DNA from: Pseudisothecium myosuroides
Lineage: Eukaryota > Streptophyta > Bryopsida > Hypnales > Lembophyllaceae
NCBI GenBank assembly: GCA_951799445.1
Contig: OX637291.1
Span: forward strand, 1,490,501 to 1,554,500
Length of the DNA stretch: 64,000 bases
Direction of reading: 5' to 3'
Numbering within the stretch: the first letter of the stretch is position 1; every line of letters starts with the position of its first letter. A model generated the notes under the pieces. That model was not told the DNA's origin. It saw nothing but the letters and a program-made list of their open reading frames with translations, and did not search any database. This document shows, piece by piece, positions 1 through 11,821 of the stretch. A program made the translations under genes and the position numbers.

Positions 1-1
1 T

Positions 2-1870
2 CTGAATGAAGATGGCTTTTTGATGAAGTCAGAGATTGTTGATGGGCAGCCATTGATCATGGTACAAGATCCAATACATGTTGGTAAGAAACTTCGGAAT
101 CCTTTGTTGAGTCCTTGAAGGACAGTATTTTGGGGTCATTTTTTGGCTCACAAAAACCATTTGCAGTTGGTCATTGAGCTATTTACTAGAGATGAGCATG
201 GTTTGTTGGATGAAGATATAAATGTAAAGGATAAACAAAACTATCCAGCTGTACAACGTATTTCATTTCCTCGGGTTAGAGCATGTTTAGAAAAATTACA
301 TGCTGGAATAGTTGTAAAAGGGGTTTTTAGGAAGGAATGTGTGTTGGGCACAATCATTCACTTAGAAGTGTTATGGGCATTCTTAGAGATATTCTATGGA
401 CGTGGAACAATGTATGAGAGGGTTATGCTTGCTTCATTTGTCACCCATATGCTTTATTATGGAACAGAGTACATTCTTCATCAAAAGCATGGTCATACCA
501 TTCGAGACAATTGGATGAGTAGAGAGACTCGCACTGACTGCCTCATATCATGTCATGCTACTGTTAATTATGTTAGAATGATGAGGAATACCTACCCTCA
601 TTTGCCATGTCCATTAAGTAATATAGGTTCAGATTGTTGTGAGGATTTTTTTTCTCTCTTTGGGCAGCAAGTGAAGAACAAACATACATTTTCTGTTGGA
701 GAAGCTATTGAAAGATGTTCTCACATTGGCAGAACTGAGCAAATAAAATATTCTGATGAAGGAATATCATTTGCTCAATCTCGACGAAGGAAGAATATAT
801 GGTGGTTATCAAATGCCCAAGTGGCAGGTTCTAACTTGTGTGATTATGCCTCAGTGACTGATGAGAATCTTAAGAAGGCTTGGTGTGAAGGCATTATCAT
901 GGCACAGAATAGGGCTGAGAGGGTTGCCATGAAGGAAGTACTCCAAACATCAGGGAAATGGACTGACCCTAAACCTCCTTCTTTTAGTCATGAATCATTA
1001 GCTCATAATACACATGAAAATTGTGTAGAGAAAACTAATAGTCATATTGTTGATGATGGACCTCTTAGAGAAGCCACAGTAGTTTTACAATCAACATTGT
1101 TACATGCTGAGCAAAGTGATGATGTAGATAGTAAAATTTTGAGTGTAGGTTCAAAGAATATTTTGAAACACTCTTCTACAATTGAAGTACCAGGTAAAGG
1201 TCAAGTATACAAAATGAGGTTAATTTCTGAATTGAACATACACTCCCTTGAAAAATTGCCCTTGGATAGGTTGAGGCGTGTTAGATATAAAAGTACAGAT
1301 TTAGATGCTTATGTGCATGATGATGATCAAGTGCATATTGGATTATTTGATGATGTAGGGCTTTTGTTTGATGAGGGTAAAGGGAAGTTGGTATGGCACA
1401 TTGGAAGGGTGCAGAAAATAGTCAAGGCTGTTGGAGAAAAAGGAGCTCAAGTGGATTATGTACGAAGTGTTTCACTTTCTGATGAGAAAATCAGTATATT
1501 GCCCAAGTATTATAAGCACACTGCAGGATTGCAATACACATATGGAGGTTATGAAGGAGCTGAATGCGACTTTATTGGCTTGGAGAGTGTTGTATGCATT
1601 GTTACAATAGTTATTGATGCTGATAAGGATGTTTATACATTGGCTGTAGAGGACCATGATGCCTTGGACAAATATGTGGATTGTGAGATGAAGCGTAGAG
1701 TTTCATGTAGTGGAGATAGAAGTAGGGAGAAGGAGTGTCCTACATCTGTAATTGCTACAGCTCCTTCCAAAAGAGGGAGACCTCGAAAGGGCCCTGCAGT
1801 ATTACCAAATACTACTGTGGCATCTACTTCTAACACTTTCATAAGGCGCTCTACAAGGTTAATAAAATAA
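2..1870 (+). pseudogene. Transposase-like protein with AT-hook, 5' truncated by window edge and broken by a stop
   Basis: One frame runs from base 2 to the TAA at 1868-1870, interrupted only by TGA at 116-118. Coding clearly continues upstream of that stop: the segment before it contains DPIHVGKKLRN, which resembles the D..H..K..RN block of RNase H-fold transposases of the P/THAP9 and Kolobok type. After the stop 575 codons stay open. About 165 codons in is a block GSDCCEDFFSLFGQQ, like the late acidic catalytic block (E-x-F-F-G) of the same transposases. The C-terminus has KRGRPRKGP, a textbook AT-hook, then a basic tail RRSTRLIK. I see no terminal inverted repeats around it. The family assignment is an inference from short motifs. 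The stop suggests an inactive copy. A splice donor-like GTAAGA lies at about 81, but an intron there would be implausibly short. Confidence 0.55.
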
Positions 1871-3514
1871 GTGCTTTAATTCTTCATATATATTGTGAAG
1901 TTTTTTTTTAATAAATATGCAACTCAACATTTTTTTTAGCTATTTTATTTAATTTGGTCTTCACCCAACTTTTTGGTCATTTTAATTCCATATAATTTTT
2001 ACAAAAGCCGTCCTCTAAGCTGTTTTAATGCCGATGACCCCCGCATATAATACGGGGGTTGCGTACCCGGGCTCCAGCCTCACTACAACAGGAAGCGACA
2101 AAGCTGAGCAAGCTCCCCTTTTATCACTAACAGGCTTGCAGCACATCAACATTTGAAAAACGAACAACCAAGAAAACTCACCTGCGAGGGAAGCCCCAGG
2201 CGCTTCGAAGGTCATCCACATACGACAATTACTTCTTTCCGGTATTCAGCTGCATCCTAGTCTTCCATGGACAGTGGACTTCGAAAAAGTGACACGACCA
2301 ATTTGAAAGCCGGACAGCACGAGCACTCACACAGAGTCACCAAAATATGAAGGCAATCCGCATTATCAAGAAAGGCACATGCGACACCAGAGATTGAGTT
2401 GAAGAGTGACAAGGGCCCGTTTTCATAAACAATGTGTTATTGCTCAAGAACAACGACCACATCATCGACCTACACAGTGATTGTAACCGCCCAGTCCAAG
2501 AGCTTGCAATATGTTGTTTCATCATCCTAAAATTTTGAAGAGAGAAATACACGAAAATTAGTGGATGCCCGAATACTGAAGACAGTCTACAGTCACTGAA
2601 AACCAAAGACAGCCAAAATTGTGTGGTCAGGCACACATGTGAAATCTTGCATTATTATCATCATATTCATATAATGCGGAAGCCAACGCAAACTTGTAGC
2701 ATAGATTGAGGTAAACTATGATCTGCTAACTTCTTGCAGGAACGAACTTAGCCTATTCTGATACTTGCTAAATCTGCTGGCGCTCGCATTGGAGTCTCCT
2801 CTTGAGATTCTTCTTGCACTGAAATGGCCACAAACAATTTAATTCATAATTATACCGAAGTGGCCAAACAAAATAAGAAATCATAAGGTAGGAGGCTATA
2901 AAATGGAGCGGGCATTAAAAAGGAACATGACTCAGAGTTACATTTTGCTTTCTTCAATGTACCACCTGCGCACGTTTCAGGAGGTGGTCCATTTTTATGA
3001 CCACAAATGACCACTTTATTCCAGCTTCAAGAATTTCTAACTAATTCCACAAAGGTCCAAAAAATATGAAACGCCTTGGGTTAGATTTCAACTCCACTTG
3101 TCTTTCAAGGAAAATTTACTGAAAAATATTTCAAGATGTTTTATCTCCCCGAAATTCAGTTTTAGCGCTTAGATGCTGCATTTCCGGACCTCCTACCTTA
3201 GACATAATGACGGTGAAGCTTCCTCCACACAACAGAAAGGACGAGAAGTGGAAGGTGAACCAACAAAATAGAGATGGACCAAACCCTACATAAGAAGGAG
3301 TTTCTATCAAAGTCTCTCAAAGAAGCAGCGGAGACAGAGCGTAGTGAATGAAGTAAAGTCACAGAACAATGAAGTTCAGAGACGGCGGGGAAACTTTTAC
3401 GGACTGAACTGTGCACAATGCTAGAAATCAGCTCTGAATACCATTGAAACAGAAGATGGACAAGGAATGCAGAGAGATGAGTAAATGGCGATATTTTTGA
3501 GAGCGTATCTTCCT
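1871..3514. other. Intergenic stretch between two transposon genes, with an old repeat copy
   Basis: No convincing gene. Bases about 2035-2080 carry a short GC-rich palindrome around CCCCCG...CGGGGG. The part from about 2940 to 3200 is a diverged copy of a repeat also present near 9050-9290 and 22715-22975; shared words are CCAAAAAATATGAAAC and GGTTAGATTT. An inverted pair AAGGTAGGAGG (2884) and CCTCCTACCTT (3189) brackets this segment and may mark the ends of a 315-bp element, but no clean target duplication is visible. Confidence 0.4.
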
Positions 3515-4810
3515 TCAATGAGCATGCAGCCAATGGGTGCTCAGGTACACACCAAGCGCGTTGCGTTTTTCATATCCAGACATTTGTTCAAGAGCAGCAT
3601 CTACCAAGTCTTCTGCACCTTCGCTGTCGACAACATCGTGAACAACTTCTTCGTTGAGCACTTCTTTGTTCAATCCTTCTTGCCTGAGAATATGCAATAG
3701 CATCTCCACCTGCTCAAGTGACTGCCCCAAAAGAATGTTGTGCAAAGTGGCACATGTGACTATGACGTCTGGGAGAAATGCTACGTCGAGGTCAGTTTTG
3801 TTGAGCAATTCACGGAAGGTTTGCTTCAAAATGCCAAAGGCATTTTCTACTACGCACCGGCCCCTACTAAGACGTCGGTTGATTAATGCCTCAGCCATTG
3901 AAACTCGTCCTTGAATTCCGTGGGGTACCATAAGCCATGGAAGGAGGGGATAACCTTGATCTCCAACAAGGTATGGTGAAAAACCTTGGAACGACAACTG
4001 TGGATCAAGAATATTGCCGTGCATTGCCAAATCATAGAGAGAAGAATGACAAAGCATGCGGGAGTCGTTTGTTGACCGAGGCATTCCTAAATACAAGTCC
4101 AGGAATCTCTTCTCGCTGTCAACAACAACTTGACAGTTCAACGTGTACCCCCCTGATTTGAAATAATAATAATCAGCGGGGAAATGCTTGGGTTTAGAGA
4201 TGTGAATGTGCGTACCGTCAATGGCACCTACCACACCAGGGAATCCACACAACTGTAAGAATTTAGCTTCTGTTTCTTGCATCCGTAGTCCAGTCGGCCA
4301 CATTATCTCATCTTGTAAAGTGTCGTTCACTGCATTCACAACGTCCCTCAAGATTAACGAAACTGTACTCTTCCCAATAGTAAATAACTCACTGCATATG
4401 ACAAGCTTTGCTCTATGGGCGAGCTTGAAGAGGGTACACGCCACACGTATAAGAACGGGTATGGCCAATCTGTAGGGGGTGTTCTTTTTTTGTATGTGCA
4501 TCCGCAACAAATCCGTAAGAGCAAAGACAGCTGGTTTGCTCATGCGAAACATTTGCACCCAACGATTGTTGTCGTACTGCTCAAGTAAAAACCTAGAGAA
4601 CCATGTCGTAGATCTAGATTTCATCCAGAATCCCAAGTCATCTCCTAAAACGTTGGAGGATATCCACAGCCTGAAGTTGTGCAGCGTTGCTGACATTTGA
4701 CCTTCAAAATCCTGTGATGGATTACTTGGAAGGGCGACAATTCTAGACAGGAAGTCCACTTCATCGTCTTCCATTGTCTCTGGCAAGTAAGCAGCTGGTG
4801 GAGCAGCCAA
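3515..4810 (-). CDS. PIF/Harbinger transposase (HARBI1-like, DDE_Tnp_4)
   Basis: Intact 431-aa reading frame. A helix-turn-helix-like segment FTIGKSTVSLILRDV lies at residues 143-157. The DDE nuclease follows: GVVGAIDGTHIHI with D198, LVGDQGYPLLPWLMVPH with D284, and RCVVENAFGILK with E322. These are the three catalytic blocks of the DDE_Tnp_4 (HARBI1/PIF) family, and the spacing is normal. The acidic C-terminal tail follows about residue 365. PIF/Harbinger elements normally carry a second Myb/trihelix protein that helps import and bind DNA; I found none within 3 kb on either side, and I could not identify terminal inverted repeats. The gene is therefore either part of a decayed element or a domesticated HARBI1-like gene; the uninterrupted frame allows both. 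Several elements elsewhere in the window have the TTA target duplications this family makes. Confidence 0.9.
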   Translation of the reverse strand: MAAPPAAYLPETMEDDEVDFLSRIVALPSNPSQDFEGQMSATLHNFRLWISSNVLGDDLGFWMKSRSTTWFSRFLLEQYDNNRWVQMFRMSKPAVFALTDLLRMHIQKKNTPYRLAIPVLIRVACTLFKLAHRAKLVICSELFTIGKSTVSLILRDVVNAVNDTLQDEIMWPTGLRMQETEAKFLQLCGFPGVVGAIDGTHIHISKPKHFPADYYYFKSGGYTLNCQVVVDSEKRFLDLYLGMPRSTNDSRMLCHSSLYDLAMHGNILDPQLSFQGFSPYLVGDQGYPLLPWLMVPHGIQGRVSMAEALINRRLSRGRCVVENAFGILKQTFRELLNKTDLDVAFLPDVIVTCATLHNILLGQSLEQVEMLLHILRQEGLNKEVLNEEVVHDVVDSEGAEDLVDAALEQMSGYEKRNALGVYLSTHWLHAH

Positions 4811-6309
4811 GAGCTGCAGCAGTATCCAGGCCCCGAAGGCAGCAACGGTGTTCGGGCAGAACGGAGAATTAATGTTGTGTTGCTAATCGTACAGGGAAGG
4901 GAAGTGGCCCTAAACTGTGCATAACAAATGCCACGACAAGGAGTGAAAAAGGTGGCCTACAGGTGGCTTTCAAATGAACTTGTTGACGAGAATGAAATTC
5001 CAAGTGCGCAAAGTCACTTTCAATATATGGAGGATAGCATTCCTATGGAAAATAAAACCCGTGATAGGACAACAATTGATTCTCTCAATCGCACATTACA
5101 TGAAGGGCAACATCTTACCTTTTACACTCGGTGAACAAAGTAGTGTAATCGTGCAATCCCGGTCAATTGAAGGACGTGCTATACAAATTGGCCGCAAATG
5201 CAACCACAACATGCACCCGCTCCACAGCAACACGCCCACGGAAAAAAGCGAGTGGGAAGGAGTGAAGTAACCCTAAACCCTCACAGCGTCCGCAATTGAC
5301 AAACGGCGCTCACAGTTTCTCACACAATTTGCACATACCAGTGCGGAGAGATATCGAGAATGAGTCCGCTCACAGCAAAAACACTAGCAAGTAACAACAA
5401 TCATAAGGACAAAACGAGGAGGAAGGAAGAAAGCGTCCAACACGTAACAATTTCTCCCGCAAAGCAAGAGATTGCCAACTCCGAACGTCAAGCGACTACC
5501 CATGAGCATACAAACAGAGAAAACGCACCCAGAGAGAAGTGGACGCACGAAGACAGAGTTCCAAAAACTTACAAGCAGTGCACATTCTGGTGTAAACAGT
5601 CCGTCCTACGGTGGAGTGTTATTTGCCACCTAGGACAAGTGGAGGACTAAAGTACCCTATGTGTGAATGGAACTAAATTATGTAACATATTTGTCTTTCA
5701 TGTAACTGGTTCGTCGGTTTCCAAGTTTGAAAAGGGTCAATTTACAAACTTCAATGCATATTACCTGTTTTCTGCCATTCTCACATAACACCCAGTGCAA
5801 ACCCACCTTTACACTTCTTCATGAATCATGGTTTTGCATTCATTGCTACACTGAGGTTCCTTGTTAAGCATTAATGGCCCGCATCTTTCAAAATTTTGGA
5901 GGCACCACTTCCTTCATTTCTTGTGGTCGTTCACTTCCTGGTGTTGTGAAAATCTTGGAGGCGTTCTCAATTCTGATAATCTCTGGCATTCACCGCATTG
6001 TAGAAATGGAGGCGCAACTTGAATGTGGTACGTAGACTTGTACATGGGCTTCTTGATTCCCATTTTTTTTTTTGGAAAGCATATTTACTTGTTCAGCTAG
6101 TTCAAGGGGGTCCAAATCCAATTTGTAGTCTTTTGTTTGCAAGCTTGTTTGATTCGTTGAAGTGCTTAAGTGTTTGAACTTTGAAGTGCTTAACTGGTTT
6201 AATTGCATGCTTGAGCTGGTGATCTCACATAAGTTTTGTTTGAACTTGCATAGAGATTGTTCAAAGCTTGTGTGACGAGCTAGAGTAGAGGTTTCCGCAA
6301 CAGACACTT
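4811..6309. other. Intergenic stretch, no recognisable gene
   Basis: Short open frames (4928-5134, 4974-5270, 5360-5650 on plus) have no recognisable domain and unremarkable composition; I do not support them as genes. No Myb-like partner protein of the neighbouring Harbinger transposase is visible. A telomere-motif word CCCTAAACCCT occurs at about 5270. Confidence 0.4.
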
Positions 6310-6816
6310 TTGGATGCATTTGGAATCATTTATCCGCAGTATTGGCGGCAGAATGGTGCTAATGCTAGTTTTGGCCATCACTTAGTGGTACTCAAAGATT
6401 TTTTTGCAAAAACAAAAGCTACTCACCAAGGGCAGCCCTATTCGGTTCCAAAGATGTTATCATCATCCAACTTGGACAATCAGCAGGGCCTTTTCAAGGT
6501 GACGATGAAGGCAAATGCAAAGGCAGCATGTGGCCCATCCTTCCACATCAACCCCATCATAAAATTGTGGCGTAAATTCTCCCAATCACGACATTTGAGT
6601 AAGATCATTTCAAAGTATTTTAAGCTTGCTCAGATAGGTTGTTGTATAATTCTTGGTTCAGTGGAAGATGAGAGATGTTTCTCCACTCTTAAGTTCCTCA
6701 AATCTTGCTACAAAATAGGTTAGGGAAGCATTTGCCCCTTGTTGTGTGGATGTCTAACCAAAGGTACTTTTCACTTGGAAATTTTCCTCACAAGGAAGCC
6801 ATTGAATCCTGGAAAA
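6310..6816 (+). pseudogene. hAT-family transposase relic (C-terminal dimerisation domain), frameshifted
   Basis: Plus-strand frame 6310-6723 encodes YPQYW, a stretch with LDNQQGLFKVTMKANAKAA, then KLWRKF and LGSVEDERCFSTLKFLKS. The last segment is the start of the hAT C-terminal dimerisation domain, in which hAT transposases end (E-R-x-F-S-x-L-K). The frame stops at 6721, but the next frame continues the domain directly: RLGKHLPLVVWMSNQRYFSL and then FPHKEAIESWKS, to about 6816. Adding one A to the AAAA run at 6712-6715 would join the two, so this looks like a single-base deletion. No DDE catalytic part or BED zinc finger is visible upstream, so this is a 5'-truncated, dead copy. Terminal repeats were not found. 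Confidence 0.8.
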
Positions 6817-6859
6817 GTACTATATAGGTCGACTGGCAAGGGGATGCCTAAAGTAGGAG

Positions 6860-8690
6860 TAGTGGGACTAATATCCTCAATTCCTCAAATAGAAAATTTT
6901 GTCTTAGTTTTCATGAGGTTACGCGTGCCTTACAACTCAACTTTCCTTGACTGAAGACTCAACGGGTCTTGCTCTTGGAGATGTTACTGCACGTGGAGGC
7001 ATGACACTGGAGAGTAGAGGCATGACACTGCAGTGAGTGGAGAACTCTTAATTTGGGGTTGCCTTGGCAACTTCGCAATTTATTTGTTAAACTTCCTAAC
7101 CCTCTAATGTGTCTTGTTTATATTGTACTGCGTAGAACACTAACATTGCATGTGGGCAGTCTAGAAGGGTTCAAATCCCTTGTTAGTGACAGGATTATGT
7201 TTTTATTAGACTTGGAAATAAAAGCATTGGACAATTCTACTATAATTCTATGTGACATTGTAAGCACTTGTTTTTGCCCTATGAAAAAAAATCACCATTT
7301 TACACCATGTCTGTTTTCCAACATAGCAGTTGTGGCATTTTGTATTACTAAAAGTAGCCATTGTACAGCATGTTTGTTTTCCACCTTAGCAAATGTAGGC
7401 ATCTTTAATACCAAAAAATTGCTTTATATTTGCACTATACGTCCCCACATGTCGCAACTTGTCTTCTACCAACAAATTTTTTTTAATGGAAATTCACATT
7501 TCTAAATCCACTTTATCTCCTTGTTTCTACCAATTTTTCTCCATATCACGGAAATAGCTCCCTACTAGGGCACGGCTAAATAAGGCAAAACAAGTTCTAA
7601 AATTGCTGCCTAGTAGTAGACCAGTAACAAAAAATTTATAACGTGAATGATCTATTACTACCGAAATCTATGATATTGTCCAAGAAATAAAGCCAATTTT
7701 TTGTTTGGTTTTATTTTATTTGACTTTACTTTGTGTTAATTGCTCTGAAAATGGTAAGTAATTTTTTATTGAATAATGAATAATATAAGGTAGAAGTATT
7801 TATGTTCAACAACCCTCATGATGGCTTTATAGGGTAATCTATTGTCGATAACAATTGGATGTCGTGCACTATTCATTGAAAAAAATTCTCAATTTGTACC
7901 TTCTCATCTATTCATCTTTCTTCCCTCTTTACTTAGGGATAAGTGCCAAAGCTAACCGTAATAGGTGAGTATGAGACTAGAATGGGTCCAAGTGAAAAAT
8001 CCACATTTATATTGAATAAAATATTCATTCTTGGAAAAAAAAATCGTGTTTTTCTTTGCATTCTTCCTCATCCTTCTAGAGGAGGGGGCTCAAATTCAGA
8101 CCTTCTTCTTCAAACCGTCCCATAGGTGGCTTCAGAAGCAACAATGAGCGGATGTGAGTTGGAATGCCCATAATGTCAAAGCGTTAATGAGATTTGTTTA
8201 TACTTCTTTAATAGATGAAATAAGAGCTAGGGAGGGTCCAGTTCAAAGCCAAGGTGTGTCTACTTAATTTTTTATAAATGAGGATTGATTGCCCAATTGC
8301 CGAGGCTTGCTATTTTGTGAGCATAGGAGTGTGAGCCCATGAGCCTAGAATACTACACACCTATGTTATAGGTGTATATACTGTAGAAACTGTGTATGAT
8401 TATAGGACATATGTGTTACAAATACCTATATTATAGGTGTTTATGATACATACACCTTCTATAGTGTGTTATATCTATATTATAGTTACCTATATTGTAG
8501 GCTCAATGCTCACAAGCTCGCATTCTTGGGCTCACATACTAGCACCGTTGCCCAATTGCCTTCTAAGGTAAAGCCACCGATAACCAACCAAATAAGGAAT
8601 TCTGACATGATCTGGAGTAGTGAAGGCAAAACAAATATTTTTCATGATAGAAATGACAAGGACTGCAAAAACTTTCCTAATTTTATCATT
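6860..8690. other. Non-coding stretch with dispersed repeat fragments
   Basis: No gene. Bases about 7615-7790 are a copy of a repeat also found at about 18670-18960; the two share GTGTTAATTGCTCTGAAA and the flanks around it, and this copy lacks the 84-bp LINE insert present in the other. Bases about 8060-8125 share CTTCAAACCGTCCC and preceding bases with a short repeat at 22455-22610. Bases 8350-8500 are a run of short ACCTATRTTATAGG-like units. Confidence 0.4.
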
Positions 8691-8694
8691 TGAA

Positions 8695-9295
8695 CTAAAA
8701 TTACTGTGAATTTTGGGAGGCAAAAAGTGCTCCAGACCCATGGCCAATGTCTAGACTCTTTCAATTCCGATCATTCAAGAATTTTTCTTCTAATCATTTA
8801 TTCCTACTTTTTTTCTCACAACTTGGGATATGTGTCATGTATTTATTAGTTCCAACCTTGAAAAGGAATAAAATATGCATTCTAAGCTTGGTCAGAAATA
8901 CATGCACCTATAGGTCAGGAATGGGTGGCTCTACCTTACATATGTTAAAAGAATGTAGGGTTTGTTTAAGTCTAGTAAGGATCGCATTTAGAACCTTGTG
9001 TATTACTTTTGAATGCTGTAGTGTTTGTTCTTGGTCAAGCCATATCTTTTTTCAAACTGCACATGTGTTGGTTTTACAAGGCCTAGGATCACAAATAGGT
9101 GCCTATTGCAGAATTCTTTGGAAATTCATAAGTAATTCATAAATGCTCCAAAAAATAAGGCCACTTGTGTTAGATTCCGCATCAATTTTTCTTCAAGTGA
9201 AAAATAAGAGAAAATACTTTTGGACATCTTAAAACCATCATAAAGGCCGACCAGCCCTTAAAGTAATGGTTTAAAATGAGCACACTGCCTTATTT
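8695..9295. repeat. Dispersed repeat, copy 1 of a family with members at about 18280 and 22715
   Basis: The first part (TGTGAATTTTGGGAGGCAAA, then TCTAGACTCTTTCAATTCC, then CCTTGAAAAGGA) aligns with 18277-18500. The second part (CACAAATAGGTGCCTA, then CCACTTGTGTTAGATT, then CGACCAGCCCTT) aligns with 22755-22945 and more weakly with 2990-3200. Internal short open frames differ between copies, so no protein is supported. Ends are approximate. The superfamily is unknown. Confidence 0.55.
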
Positions 9296-9299
9296 GCAT

Positions 9300-10500
9300 A
9301 CATTGAGCTCAATTCCTCAACAAATTTCCCATATCCTACAGGCTGAAATGCTTATTTTATCGGAAATAGATGTGCAATTGCGCATGATTTGACCACACTG
9401 CACTGTACAGTACTGTAGATAGATTTCATCAATAATCCAGCATTGATTTCTGAAAAGAACAATCCTGGCCAGCGTCCGGGGAATATTTAGGAAATTTAGG
9501 CCAAGAGCCAGCTGGTAAAGAGTATGTTCGGCTAGGCCCTGATTTCATTCGGTTCCTGCCTTTTTCCATCTAATGAAAGCGGTCATTTTCCCTTGGTAGT
9601 GAATTTGAACCGGCTAATTTCCCCTCATCTTCAACTTGAATCGGCTCATTTTCCTCTTATGTGTCACATGAGTCAGATGAGTTTCCTTCCACTATTAATA
9701 TAAAGCTACGAGATTCAATAGCCACTTCAAATGGTGTGCTTAGAGGTGAGAAGACAAGCTCTTCATACAAGTGGGGTGTTAGGAGGTAAAATCCATGTAG
9801 GAAATGTAAATTAAAATTAGTAGGAGCTCAACCGCCATAGTTAAGTCAAAAGCAGAAATTGTGTTCAAGGTATAATTTCAGACATGATTTAGATAGCATA
9901 GAATAACTTCTTTCAAAAAACTTTGAACTAAGTTATTGTGGAGAATCAAGCTAAATTTCATCTCCAAAAATCCGTTTGAGATTTCAAGCCTCCAATAAAA
10001 AATTATGGACAAATTTCAGAGAGGGATTGGAAGGGACATTTTCTTTGACATTTTCAAACATCCTCTTTGAATTTTTTCCATAACTTTTAACTGGAGGATT
10101 GAAATTTCAAACGGATTTTTGGAGGTGAAATTTAGCTTTATTTAACAACTTTTATTAGTTCAAAGTTTTTTGAAAAAAGTTATTTTACTATATCAAAATG
10201 AGGTCTGAAATTCTACTTTCAACACAATTCCTGCGTTTTGACAATGAATGACCAAGCTCTCATCTTTAAATTATCCCATATCCTTTGAGGATTCATCATG
10301 GAAAATGGATTTCATTATAAAAATGACCTCTCCACCCACCGATTTCATTGAATGTTCCTTCACATTGCCATCTAATTCATTGATGGTAGATGGTAACTAC
10401 CTTAAATGTATGGTGGTGGTATTTAAGGTACCATATTTGATTAATTCACATTTAGTGAATTATTAACTTTAGCCACTCTTTTTGGTTGTTTGTCTGGCAT
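9300..10500. repeat. Old foldback element, relative of the 48.4-49.9 kb foldback
   Basis: From about 9755 to 10245 the sequence matches the core of the 1.42 kb foldback at 48440-49859, including CTCCAAAAATCCGTTTGAGA on the left and its inverted partner AAACGGATTTTTGGAGRTGA on the right (centre near 10060). The two arms still pair for about 200 bp but are more diverged, and the outer arms are not recognisable. A separate short segment at 9395-9440 (GTAGATAGATTTCATCAATA) recurs at 18970-19000. Confidence 0.6.
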
Positions 10501-10785
10501 ATAAACTCTATAATTGCTTATGTCTTTGGATGCCTTAGTTGAAATCCGGCTATACCCTCGGGAGATCCTCCCATATCTGTTTTTCCCTCTTCCCAAATAG
10601 TTAATTTCCGACCCTCTTTGAAGAAATAAGGATAATTTTCCTACCTATTTTTTTACTGTCCAGTCAATTTCCGCCTTGTCTTTAAAGCATCTGGTTTTAC
10701 TGCCTAATGATGTGAATTTTAACCGGTCAAATTCCAATTTTGATCGGCTGATCTTACACTAGCTGCCGGTTCTTCCCGGACATTG

Positions 10786-10905
10786 ATCCTGGCCTCCTGG
10801 AGTTGACTCACACAAGACTTCTGGTTGGCTTGGTCCCAAGTCCAAAAGAACAGATGACCGCCGGCGTTGACTAAAGCCACAGAAGAAAACGAATTTCAAC
10901 AATTT
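10786..10905. repeat. Dispersed repeat, pair with 20404-20520
   Basis: About 120 bp align with 20404-20520: shared words are GTTGACTCACA, CAAGACTTCTGGT, AAAAGAACA and AAAACGAATTTCAACRA. Neither copy has visible terminal repeats. Confidence 0.5.
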
Positions 10906-10952
10906 TTTTTTAATAATTATATGCTTTTGGAACATTGTATTGAATTTTAATT

Positions 10953-11771
10953 ATTACTAGCGGTTGGCGCTTTGCTATGCTATGCATTCATCATTAGAAT
11001 TTTATAAGAATTTCTATGTATTAGATAGAATGTAGAACAATAATCTCAATAAATCTTCAAATAAAAATGACTAAAATCTTTGTATAATTTTATTTTAAGC
11101 AAGCACATATTGAAATGTACAATAGAAATTTATTGAATGATGAATGAAACATATGCAATGGTGAATACTATAAAAGATACACATACATCAGAATGTATTA
11201 GAAATTTGATACCATTGTTTCAAAAAATAACAACCCAAATTGAAGAATTGAAAAGAAAAACTTATAAATCTCAAAAACTTTGTGAACAACTTAATTGTTG
11301 TAGAATCCAAAATTGCTTCAATTGAATAAATTTCTCAAAATCATTTGGTAGCAGTAATAGAAAATTAAAATCATGAAAGCTCAAAGCTCACAAAAGCACA
11401 AAATCATAAAAGTGCAAAGAAGTGTAAAGTCAAGAGAAGCAATGGATTTGCTACCTCTATAATATCATCTTATGGATCCTCTTTAATATCACCTTAATTG
11501 CAACAACTACATTATTTCTATAATATCACCTTTTGTCAAAAGTGATGTTACAAAAGTGATTGCAAACTGCTACTCTATTTCTGTAATATCACATTGTGTG
11601 AAAATACAATTTCTATGTATGCATGATTGAAAATATTCTTACAAAATATTTAAAATAATTATTTTAAAGACTTATTGAAATCATTATCGTGCATTCTATT
11701 AAAATATATCAAAATTTTACTAATATGTGATACAATGAATGCGTCGCATAGCAAGCACAAGCCCCTAGTAT
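10953..11771. mobile_element. Non-autonomous element with imperfect terminal inverted repeats
   Basis: The left end reads ACTAGCGGTTGGCGCTTTGC and continues TATGCTATGCATTCAT. The right end reads ATGAATGCGTCGCATAGCAA and continues GCACAAGCCCCTAGT. These are inverted copies about 38 bp long with several mismatches. The interior (about 740 bp) is AT-rich and contains no domain; a 62-codon frame at 11137 is not convincing. Flanks are TTATT / TTAAT-like and no certain target duplication can be assigned. Immediately to the right begins the GTGTGCC repeat array. Confidence 0.5.
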
Positions 11772-11821
11772 TAATGGTAACATTTGTGATATTACAAAGG
11801 GAATTATGATTTTAGTAGTAT

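Noticed and set aside
4928..5650. Plus-strand short frames upstream of the Harbinger transposase as its Myb-like partner
   Set aside because: No Myb/trihelix tryptophan pattern and no continuity between frames.
8747..9142. 131-codon plus-strand frame
   Set aside because: It lies wholly inside a dispersed repeat whose other copies do not keep the frame.
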